Below, piece after piece: positions 31,039 through 37,452 of a stretch of 37,452 nt of DNA. Source of the stretch: a virus. The stretch spans positions 1-37,452 of IMG/VR virus record IMGVR_UViG_3300017773_000041. One strand, given 5' to 3'. The notes beneath the pieces were generated by a model. The model saw only the letters and a list, made by a program, of their open reading frames with translations, did not search any database and was not told the DNA's origin. The position numbers and the translations under genes were made by a program. The number at the start of each line of letters is the position of its first letter. The first letter of the stretch is position 1.

Positions 31039-32934
31039 TTAGTATTGTGTTATTCTTCCTTTAATGTCTTCACTAGGAAATCTTATTTCAAATATACTTG
31101 GATCTAGTGAAGGATAAATAATTCCTTTTAAGGTAGCATCGTCAAGATCATATTTGTAAGGAGAATAACCTTGTATTTCATTTGCTATGTTATTTAATCT
31201 TACATCTACTACTGATTGTACTCCTTTTACTGCTCCTATGTTATTAAATATTTCAGATTTTATTATAGGTTGGTTTACTTGCCATTTATCTATTTTAAAA
31301 TAATCTTTTAATTCTTCTATACAATTAAATAAAACTTCTTGATTATTGAAATTTTTAAAAGTTACTATTTCAAATTCTAATTGTATGTTAATATGATAAG
31401 CATCTTTTATATTAATAGCATCAGTTAGCATTCTATGTTGTTCTAAGTAGGTTGCTAAATTAGTCTTAGTAGCTTCATTTAAAGTTGTTAGTTGTTTATT
31501 TTTATTATAACCTAAAACATATAAATTTAAAGCCATAGGATTAGGTATTCTACCAGGACTTGAAACTAAAGGAGAAATTTGATCATCTTGTGTTATATAT
31601 GCTTTAGCTACTCTACCAAATTTAGGAGGCATAGATAAAGTTCTAATTAAATAATCTTCTTTAGTTACTGTTCTGTTTTGTGCTGCAAAAGATGCCATTG
31701 CATTTTGTCTTATATCTTCAATAGTATCTCCAGATCCTGCTCCAGTTGCTGCTTCTTCATTATTTACTGTTAAAGAATTTTTTACATATTCTAATACACT
31801 TGCATTTAAATTAGTATTATGTTTTATGTCTATTTTTCCAAATTGATTAATAGTTCCCGCAGTTACATTAGCTCTTATTCCTTCTTTATTACATTTATAA
31901 TTTACTGTTAATGATGTATTTACGGGGACTATTCCATAGGTACCTGTGTATAAAAAATTAGAAGGATCATATGCAAAATCTAATTTTGATCTTCCATCTT
32001 TAATCATTAAACCTATATTATCAGGATTAGGTATTATTTCTTCATCTACTACACTATTTTCTCCTGCCCCAAATTGTATTTGAAGAGAATTATCAGACAA
32101 TAATCTAGTAACATATCTTCTTGGTACTTTTTTTACTTTTAATAAATAAGGGGTTTGAGCATTAAATCCATGCAATTCAGGATCATTACTAGCAATATTT
32201 TCTACAGCATCAAATGTTATATCTTGTGCTAAGTAAGGAACTTCTGTCCAATTATTACCATCTGAATCTACTATTGAGTCAATTCCTATTATACCTGAAT
32301 CTGTTATGTCTAATGTTAAAAATTTTTCAAATGAATTTATATCAAAAGTTTCTGTTTTAATAGTACCTGAAGATGCTTTTGTTTTCTTTTTTAATAAATA
32401 ATATTCGGGTTTATTTGTGACAGTATCTATTTGATATACAGAAATTTCAGTAGGTTCAAATTCACTATCTATTTTAAAATTAACATCTTTATCACTAGTA
32501 AAAGTTGCTCCTTCACTAGATATAAATTCAGTCCCCGCTTTTATTTCTAAAGCATAATCCATATCAGGTTGATGATCATTGGATACCTTAGCAGGAACTA
32601 ATTGAAATAGTTCTATTTCTACATTAGCTGTATTTGTTGCTTTGGGTCTATATCCTAAAGAATAAGCTAAATTAAATAGATTTTCTTTTTCTTTAGCTAA
32701 AGCAAGAAAATTTTCTTGTAATTGTGTATTTTGATAAAAAGATAAAACATCTCCCACATAAGCTGCCATTTCCATAAACATCATTCCAGGAGAAGCGTCT
32801 GAAAAATCGTTATATGTTTCAGGAAAATAGTTTTGAGAATATTCTATTAATTGAGATTTAAAATCACTAAAATCTTTATTTAGATATTTAATATCTTTTT
32901 CTTGAGTTTTATTTGATGTTTTTGAATATGCCAT
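31039..32934 (-). CDS. Baseplate wedge subunit gp6
   Basis: This 631-residue protein is the gp6/baseplate J family protein. In T4, gp6 forms the ring holding the baseplate wedges together. The strongest evidence is DASPGMMFMEMAAYVGDVL (46-64), preceded by NDFS, and the following SFYQNTQLQENFL, which is typical of the gp6 N-terminal region. Length matches T4 gp6 (660). The C-terminal half contains GSGDTIEDIRQNA and TVTKEDYLIRTLSMPPKFG, characteristic of the baseplate J-like core. It lies directly after gp25 with a two-base gap and starts ATGGCATATTC with an A-rich leader. The name is by T4 homology; no symbol is given because the gene is not T4's own. Confidence 0.92.
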   Translation of the reverse strand: MAYSKTSNKTQEKDIKYLNKDFSDFKSQLIEYSQNYFPETYNDFSDASPGMMFMEMAAYVGDVLSFYQNTQLQENFLALAKEKENLFNLAYSLGYRPKATNTANVEIELFQLVPAKVSNDHQPDMDYALEIKAGTEFISSEGATFTSDKDVNFKIDSEFEPTEISVYQIDTVTNKPEYYLLKKKTKASSGTIKTETFDINSFEKFLTLDITDSGIIGIDSIVDSDGNNWTEVPYLAQDITFDAVENIASNDPELHGFNAQTPYLLKVKKVPRRYVTRLLSDNSLQIQFGAGENSVVDEEIIPNPDNIGLMIKDGRSKLDFAYDPSNFLYTGTYGIVPVNTSLTVNYKCNKEGIRANVTAGTINQFGKIDIKHNTNLNASVLEYVKNSLTVNNEEAATGAGSGDTIEDIRQNAMASFAAQNRTVTKEDYLIRTLSMPPKFGRVAKAYITQDDQISPLVSSPGRIPNPMALNLYVLGYNKNKQLTTLNEATKTNLATYLEQHRMLTDAINIKDAYHINIQLEFEIVTFKNFNNQEVLFNCIEELKDYFKIDKWQVNQPIIKSEIFNNIGAVKGVQSVVDVRLNNIANEIQGYSPYKYDLDDATLKGIIYPSLDPSIFEIRFPSEDIKGRITQY

Positions 32935-32936
32935 TT

Positions 32937-33374
32937 TTAATAAAAGTTAAGTTGTATTGCATCTTGTTGGTCGTTTGCTACTAAGGCATATCCTATTGAT
33001 AATCTTAATTGATGTATTTCAGGAGAAGTATTTTCATTTACTCTTTGTATATTAACATTTAATATTTCTACTTCAGGGATATATTGTAAAGTACTATCTA
33101 TTATTCTATTTTGTAAAGATTCTTGATCTATTACGTTTTCAAATATTAAATCTCTAACTCCTATTCCAAAATCAGGATTCATAAGTCTTTCCCCAGGAGA
33201 AGTTAACATTAAATTAATTAAATTACTTTTTACTTGTTCTTTAGTAGTAAAAGATTGATTAAAAACAGCATACCCATCAAAAGGAAGAGTAACTCCTATT
33301 GCTACTTTATCATTTTCTTTTAGATCTAATGGATCTATATTTATAATTCTTCTATTTCTTGGAACTATTGCCAT
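32937..33374 (-). CDS. Baseplate wedge protein gp25 (lysozyme-like fold)
   Basis: This 145-residue protein is a gp25 homologue (T4 gp25 is 132 residues). In T4 it joins the wedge complex with gp6 and gp53. It is related to lysozyme-like folds, but no enzymatic role is expected. Evidence is the TSPGERLMNPDFGIGV block (58-73), which holds the EPR-type motif of the family, and the helix-strand pattern around it. The two end segments, INIDPLDLKENDKV and ATLPF-like strands, match the family's N-terminus. AAGGA occurs nine bases before the ATG, one of only two Shine-Dalgarno-like sites. The gene is three bases after the 143-residue gene and two before gp6. Confidence 0.92.
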   Translation of the reverse strand: MAIVPRNRRIINIDPLDLKENDKVAIGVTLPFDGYAVFNQSFTTKEQVKSNLINLMLTSPGERLMNPDFGIGVRDLIFENVIDQESLQNRIIDSTLQYIPEVEILNVNIQRVNENTSPEIHQLRLSIGYALVANDQQDAIQLNFY

Positions 33375-33377
33375 TTA

Positions 33378-33809
33378 TTATTTTCCTTTCTTTTTATCTA
33401 TTGCTTTCATTAAACCACTATAATCTCTTGTAACTGCATCTGCTACTTCTGTAGGCATACCTGCTGTGTCCGCTGGTAAAGGAGCACCTGTTGAAAAAGG
33501 TCTTGCTAAACTTGCAGGAGATGATTCTTCTGTTCTTGTATCTCCCCTTGCTGTTTCATTTAATAAATCGTTTAATGCTGAATTCTTTGTAAAGTTTTGT
33601 GGTTTAAATTGTTTACCCATAATCTTTTCTTTTAAAGAATTTTTTGTTTTTGGTGAAACTTCAACCATTTTTTCTTTATGTTCTATGATAGTTGGTTTTA
33701 ATTCATCACGTAAATCCTCCTTTAGTGATTTGATTTCTCTACGTAACGCATAATCAATTTCTTCCCTAACTACTTTTCTAATTAAGTTTTCAAATGTTTT
33801 TGCTTTCAT
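33378..33809 (-). CDS. Small helical phage protein with leader motif
   Basis: This 143-residue protein of unknown function opens with MKAKTFENLIRKVVREEI, followed by a long charged helix (residues to about 65). A probably disordered, Ser/Pro/Thr/Gly-rich middle follows (ARGDTRTEESSPASLARP), then a short C-terminal helix (DYSGLMKAIDKKKGK). It has no Cys, no membrane segment and no catalytic motif. The helical leader style recurs in the 86-residue and partial genes at the left edge. It sits just before gp25 and may be a chaperone, scaffold or tail-assembly protein. The candidate promoter motif is 12 bases upstream of its start. Confidence 0.75.
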   Translation of the reverse strand: MKAKTFENLIRKVVREEIDYALRREIKSLKEDLRDELKPTIIEHKEKMVEVSPKTKNSLKEKIMGKQFKPQNFTKNSALNDLLNETARGDTRTEESSPASLARPFSTGAPLPADTAGMPTEVADAVTRDYSGLMKAIDKKKGK

Positions 33810-33821
33810 GTTTTAATTGTT

Positions 33822-33839
33822 GTTTGTTATAAATATAAA
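33822..33839 (-). promoter_or_regulatory. Candidate promoter motif upstream of 143-residue gene
   Basis: In the gene direction it reads TTATATTTATAACAAAC, differing by one base from the copies at 6286-6303 and 12710-12727, and ends 12 bases before the ATG. It lies in the 56-base gap between two structural genes, the longest gap in the window. Upstream is a poly-A/T stretch; I see no hairpin. Confidence 0.45.
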
Positions 33840-33865
33840 TTAAGTTTATTTTTTATTAATAATTA

Positions 33866-34900
33866 CTAATGGTTATATTCTAAATTAGGTCCTCTCATTT
33901 CCCCATAATGTCTTACTAAACTATTAAATTCATCATCATCTATTCCAAAATCAAAATTATCTGATTCTGTTTGTAGAGATGAAGGATCTATATCTAGTAA
34001 ATCTACTGCTTCATTAAATCTATCATATCCTATTGTTTGAAAATCAGCATTATAAGTATATTCAATAAATTCAGTATTACCGGTATTTGCTAAAGTTCCT
34101 AATATGTCTTCTGGGGTTTTTCCATCATCTAACATAGCTGCTATACTAGCATAATTATTATTTACACCTGTACCCTGACCTAGCCCATTTTCTCCTGTTT
34201 CTTCATCATTATTGATATTATCATTAGATAACATACTATTTTCTTGAGATAAGGCACATTGTGATATAATAAACATATAAACCATTTCTAATATAGCTAT
34301 TATTCCTGCTATTATTCCAGCTAATACTGCTAGTGCTGCTGCTATTTTTGCTAATATTTTTGCTATTGGGTTTATAAATTTTTTTAACATTTTTTTTATA
34401 AAATCTTTAGCATTATTTATAGCTTTTTTCCATTTATTTATTTGATATTCTGCTTTAGATATTAATCGAGAAATTACATCTATAGCACCTCCAGTACCTG
34501 TTCCTCCTAAAAATTTAACTACTATTTTTACAATTTTTACAACTATATTTAATATTTTAATTATTACATTTAATATAGTAATAATTACATCTAATATGGA
34601 TATTAGGGCTCTTAAAGCAGCTAAAGCTGCTGCTAATCCTGCTATTAATGCCGCTGCTTTTAATGCTATATTTTGTAATTTTTTTAAATTATTTTTTATT
34701 TTATTATATTTAGCTTCTAATCTTTTTTTATTAGCAGGATCACAAGCTTTATTTTTCATTTGTTCCATTATTTGGTCTTTAGTTGGTACTTTTTCTTTAA
34801 CTTTTTGTACTTTTCTTTGACCTTCAGCCTTAACCTTACTTTTTAGTCCTCCTAATTGGCCTTTAACTAATGTTTGTATTTTTCCTAATACTGCTTCCAT
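33866..34900 (-). CDS. Very hydrophobic, Lys/Ala-rich baseplate-region protein
   Basis: This 344-residue protein is not a family I recognise. It starts with a basic segment (residues 1-75). Two long hydrophobic runs follow, about 78-130 (including ALIAGLAAALAALRALIS and IVVKIVKIVVKFLG) and about 176-214 (AKIAAALAVLAGIIAGIIAI). A soluble, acidic, Asn/Gly-rich C-terminal domain (about 216-344) ends the protein. The hydrophobic runs are far more non-polar than neighbouring structural proteins and could be membrane-inserting or very buried helices. The start codon overlaps the preceding stop by one base (TAATG), so it is coupled to the spike-like gene. A role in tail-tip membrane contact is an inference only. 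Confidence 0.75.
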   Translation of the reverse strand: MEAVLGKIQTLVKGQLGGLKSKVKAEGQRKVQKVKEKVPTKDQIMEQMKNKACDPANKKRLEAKYNKIKNNLKKLQNIALKAAALIAGLAAALAALRALISILDVIITILNVIIKILNIVVKIVKIVVKFLGGTGTGGAIDVISRLISKAEYQINKWKKAINNAKDFIKKMLKKFINPIAKILAKIAAALAVLAGIIAGIIAILEMVYMFIISQCALSQENSMLSNDNINNDEETGENGLGQGTGVNNNYASIAAMLDDGKTPEDILGTLANTGNTEFIEYTYNADFQTIGYDRFNEAVDLLDIDPSSLQTESDNFDFGIDDDEFNSLVRHYGEMRGPNLEYNH

Positions 34901-35424
34901 TATACTGTAAATACTCTTTTACTAGATATTTCACTAGTGTCTACTTGAAATTTAAATTGTTCATCCCCATTATAACTATAACCTATTCTACTTGCTAGTG
35001 GTTTTATGTAATTCTTTTTGAATTTAGTAATAGCACCTTTAAGTACAGGTGAAGGAACATCTCCAGCTGAATCTTGATTTTCATTTCCTTCTAATATGTC
35101 TGTTAATTCATCTAAAGCTTCTAAAAGATCTTTTAACCATCTTTCAGTTGTTTCTCCTAATAAAACAGGTTCCGTTGGTAGTTTATCATTTTCTTTTAAC
35201 CCTAATACTATTTTAGGTGTATTAACAATAAAATAACCTGTATTTCCTGTGTCAAAATGGATACTTTTATTGCAACTAAAAGATATACTATCGTTAGCAA
35301 ATACTAACACGCTATCTTTTTTAGACTGCAATACTACTCTGTCTGTATTTATTATTACCTGTTTACCTTGATAAGCAAAAGGTCTGTCTGGTATTTTTCC
35401 TATTTCTATATTTTGATTTGCCAT
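34900..35424 (-). CDS. Beta-rich spike-like structural protein
   Basis: This is a 174-residue protein. Residues 20-80 alternate short strands: KQVIINTDRVVLQSKKDSVL then FANDSISFSCNKSIHFD and FIVNTPKIVLG. The V-I-N-S/T-D-x-V-x-L and S-x-x-x-S pattern resembles the beta prism of gp5/gpV-type central spikes. It is followed by an amphipathic helix (WLKDLLEALDELTDIL, about 95-110) and a C-terminal segment that ends EISSKRVFTV. It has no catalytic site. It is between the amidase and the hydrophobic protein and would be a fit for a spike or spike-attached protein near the puncturing device. This is by pattern, not by a known homologue. Confidence 0.6.
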   Translation of the reverse strand: MANQNIEIGKIPDRPFAYQGKQVIINTDRVVLQSKKDSVLVFANDSISFSCNKSIHFDTGNTGYFIVNTPKIVLGLKENDKLPTEPVLLGETTERWLKDLLEALDELTDILEGNENQDSAGDVPSPVLKGAITKFKKNYIKPLASRIGYSYNGDEQFKFQVDTSEISSKRVFTV

Positions 35425-35427
35425 TTT

Positions 35428-37452
35428 CTAATAATTACTTTTGGTTTTCTTTCCTATATTAGCAGCAGTTAATCCGTGTTTTTTCCATCCTGTAGTTTTT
35501 TCTATTCCTTTTTTTCCTGTTGCTCTTAATCCTGCGTCTTTAGCATTTTCTAAATAGAATCCTGTGCTTGTATTTTTTCTACCTCCTTTTACTATGTAAT
35601 AATCTCTATCATGAAAATCATCTGGATGTGAATGTAAAGGATTATTAGGATCAGGAGCATCTAAAACATATTCTAAAAACGTAGGAGTCCACCACCAAGG
35701 ACATGCTTTTGCAGCTACTTGATTATGTCCAAAAAATTTAATGTCTGGATATCTTTTAATGTAAATGTAAATTAATTCTTTTATTGCAATTAATTGTTTA
35801 TCTGTAACTGTACCATATCCTACTGTGTGACTAAACCTTCCAGATCCTAAACTTTTCCAATTCTCTTCATTGGCTATAATTCCCATTCCTTTACTTACAT
35901 CATGAACTCCATATACATATTCTTTATATTCATCATCCTTTCCTTTATTTACTATATCTGTAGCATCATTACCAGAATAACGTTCTGCACCTCCTGACCA
36001 ATTTATTTGAATGGTATTGTTATTATTAGCATGAGTAGTTTCTCCCCACGCACTTAAAGCTTTAGGATCATAACCAGGATTAGTAGGATTTGACCAGTCC
36101 CCCCCATAGTATCTTTTTCCATCTTTAGCGATAAATGAACCTATGCCTTTAGAACCAGCACCAATACCAACTCCCATAACATAATCAGGCATAGTTTGAA
36201 CAACATCTCCTCTAATACCAATTAACCAATTATATCCATAAGCAGGCCAACAACTACTATAAAGATGAAAATTACATCCATCTAAACCATCTATAACTGG
36301 TTCTCCTGCTGTTGTATGAATACATAAATATTTTATTGAAACTGTTTGAGGATCTCCTTTATAAAGTGATGCTCTTTTTTTAAGATTTTTTCCATCAACT
36401 ACTGTTCTTTTATCATTCCATTTTACTGTTTTTGTACTTCCTAAATCACATCTCCATTTTTGTATGGCTATTGAAAGAGGGGCGGGTTTAGGAATAAGAA
36501 ATTTAGCTCCTCTGTAATTGTAAGCAACTCTCCAACCAGTATTATTTGGATCTGCTTCTGGTTTTCTTCCAGCCCAATTTTTTCCTCCATAATTTTCTTT
36601 TTTAAATTGTGCCTGTCTATTTCCATTCGCGTTTTTCACCCAACTCTTTGTACCCTTTAAATTAGGTGTTACTAAATTATCAAAATAATTATCAGGAACA
36701 TCTGTGTCTGAAGAATAATATGAATCTTTTATAGCTTCTGGAGTTGGACTATTAGCTAATAATCCTGAACCTGTTACATTTACAGCTATAGATTCTGAAG
36801 TTTGTGTGTTGTCTTCACTTCCTGAAACATCAGTATCATTATCTGCATCAGGATCAGTATCATCTACATCTATATCTGTGTCGTTTTCGTTGTCGTCTTC
36901 ACTATCATCTCCTTCCTCTTCTTCCTGTGTATTTATTGGATCTACATTTTCTGATTCTACTTCTTCTTTACTGTAGAGATCATTTTCTTTTTCAGGATCA
37001 GCGTTAGCTGACCATTCATCTGCTACACTCCATGAAAAATCTGACTCACTAAAATTGTCTTGTTCTAATAATAAATCATATATTGATCCCTCTTCTTCAA
37101 GTATTTCTTCTTCTCTACCTTCTAAATTATTAATGTCTTCTGATTGACTTTGAGCAGCTTCATATGCTGCTTTAGTTCTATAAGAAACATCTTTTTCTGC
37201 TTCTTTTTCAGGATCAAAATAATAACCTCCTGTGTCTGTTTCTGTGGCTATTTCTGCGTTGATATAATTTATTTCTCCATTCCACATTGAAACGTGTTTT
37301 ACCCATTTTGGTTCTTCTTCTTTATCGTTATCATCTTCTAAATCTTCTCCTGCGTATTCTATTTCTTCTTCTTCGGGAATTTCTATTTTTTCAGGAGCTG
37401 AACCTAAAGTTATATTATCAAAATCATCATTAGCTTCATTTACATCTAAAAA
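35428..37452 (-). CDS. N-acetylmuramoyl-L-alanine amidase, N-terminus cut by window
   Basis: This peptidoglycan amidase cleaves the bond between MurNAc and L-Ala. The visible frame is 674 codons and open to the window edge; the first Met at 37287 is not a reliable start because the 55 codons before it (acidic: PEEEEIEYAGED) contain no stop. Counting from that Met, the catalytic domain is about 315-540: IHTTAG (H324), a YGYNWLI strand (350-356), HNQVAAKACP (H521, K527, C529). These three zinc ligands match H17, H122 and C130 of T7 lysozyme, including the H-to-C spacing of eight. A Tyr-His pair of the family reads Tyr-Asn here. An acidic tract of Asp/Glu fills 121-160, and a C-terminal tail of about 80 residues follows. 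Likely a baseplate-associated puncturing or hub enzyme, by position. Confidence 0.85.
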   Translation of the reverse strand, partial: FLDVNEANDDFDNITLGSAPEKIEIPEEEEIEYAGEDLEDDNDKEEEPKWVKHVSMWNGEINYINAEIATETDTGGYYFDPEKEAEKDVSYRTKAAYEAAQSQSEDINNLEGREEEILEEEGSIYDLLLEQDNFSESDFSWSVADEWSANADPEKENDLYSKEEVESENVDPINTQEEEEGDDSEDDNENDTDIDVDDTDPDADNDTDVSGSEDNTQTSESIAVNVTGSGLLANSPTPEAIKDSYYSSDTDVPDNYFDNLVTPNLKGTKSWVKNANGNRQAQFKKENYGGKNWAGRKPEADPNNTGWRVAYNYRGAKFLIPKPAPLSIAIQKWRCDLGSTKTVKWNDKRTVVDGKNLKKRASLYKGDPQTVSIKYLCIHTTAGEPVIDGLDGCNFHLYSSCWPAYGYNWLIGIRGDVVQTMPDYVMGVGIGAGSKGIGSFIAKDGKRYYGGDWSNPTNPGYDPKALSAWGETTHANNNNTIQINWSGGAERYSGNDATDIVNKGKDDEYKEYVYGVHDVSKGMGIIANEENWKSLGSGRFSHTVGYGTVTDKQLIAIKELIYIYIKRYPDIKFFGHNQVAAKACPWWWTPTFLEYVLDAPDPNNPLHSHPDDFHDRDYYIVKGGRKNTSTGFYLENAKDAGLRATGKKGIEKTTGWKKHGLTAANIGKKTKSNY
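36808..36927 (-). repeat. Acidic low-complexity tract in the amidase
   Basis: Residues about 121-160, counting from the Met at 37287, are mostly Asp, Glu, Ser, Asn and Thr (QEEEEGDDSEDDNENDTDID then DVDDTDPDADNDTDV). The strand reads as GATxGAC-type repeats. It separates an acidic N-terminal region from the catalytic part and is probably disordered. Confidence 0.7.

Noticed and set aside
33466-33753. Plus-strand open frame of 95 codons
   Set aside because: Antisense to the 143-residue helical gene, with no start-site support or family match.
33810-33865. Possible terminator in the longest intergenic gap
   Set aside because: The gap is A/T-rich but I see no GC stem followed by a T-run in the direction of transcription.
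35428-37287. Met at 37287 as start of the amidase
   Set aside because: The frame runs open for 55 further codons to the window edge and the upstream residues continue the same acidic composition, so the real start is outside.

Overview
This window looks like the tail and baseplate region of a T4-type contractile-tailed phage (myovirus) genome, or a metagenome-derived contig of one. It is strongly AT-rich (about 30% GC by eye). All 21 genes I call lie on the minus strand, head to tail, with overlaps or gaps of no more than about 60 bases. There is no gene-free stretch over 300 bases and I saw no tRNA, insertion sequence or CRISPR array. Most starts have A-rich leaders and only two show a clear AAGGA-type ribosome binding site. 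Together with the AT richness and the families present, this suggests a marine Bacteroidetes (flavobacterial) host. That host call is inference, not proof.

In transcription order (right to left) the structural block comes first. It has a zinc amidase whose N-terminus is cut by the window edge, a beta-rich spike-like protein, a very hydrophobic protein, a small helical protein, the baseplate wedge proteins gp25 and gp6, a protein with a DNRLRE-like start, a 637-residue protein with His-x-His pairs, a 3,991-residue giant baseplate/fibre protein, a 1,076-residue fibre-like protein, a conserved 230-residue virion protein, and two tail proteins (357 and 867 residues) that share a C-terminal domain. 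The block probably builds the baseplate, central spike and receptor-binding apparatus.

A translationally coupled trio follows: a GIY-YIG-like nuclease, an unknown protein and a DnaG/gp61-type primase. Then comes a 1,392-residue fusion with a nucleotidyltransferase of the HxGH family at the front, a HAD phosphatase in the middle and a KxDG ligase-like nucleotidyltransferase at the end. The left edge has five small phage proteins, the last cut by the window start.

The most unusual points are: (1) the nucleotidyltransferase-phosphatase-ligase fusion, which resembles a one-chain nucleic-acid end-repair or nucleotide-transfer system placed among tail genes; (2) the giant tail protein, in which roughly 2,700 residues of repeated, Cys-bearing, vWA-like, PA14-like and other modules appear inserted into an otherwise ordinary baseplate protein; (3) short modules shared between the giant and neighbouring fibre genes; and (4) a near-identical 17-base motif just upstream of three genes, a candidate phage promoter.
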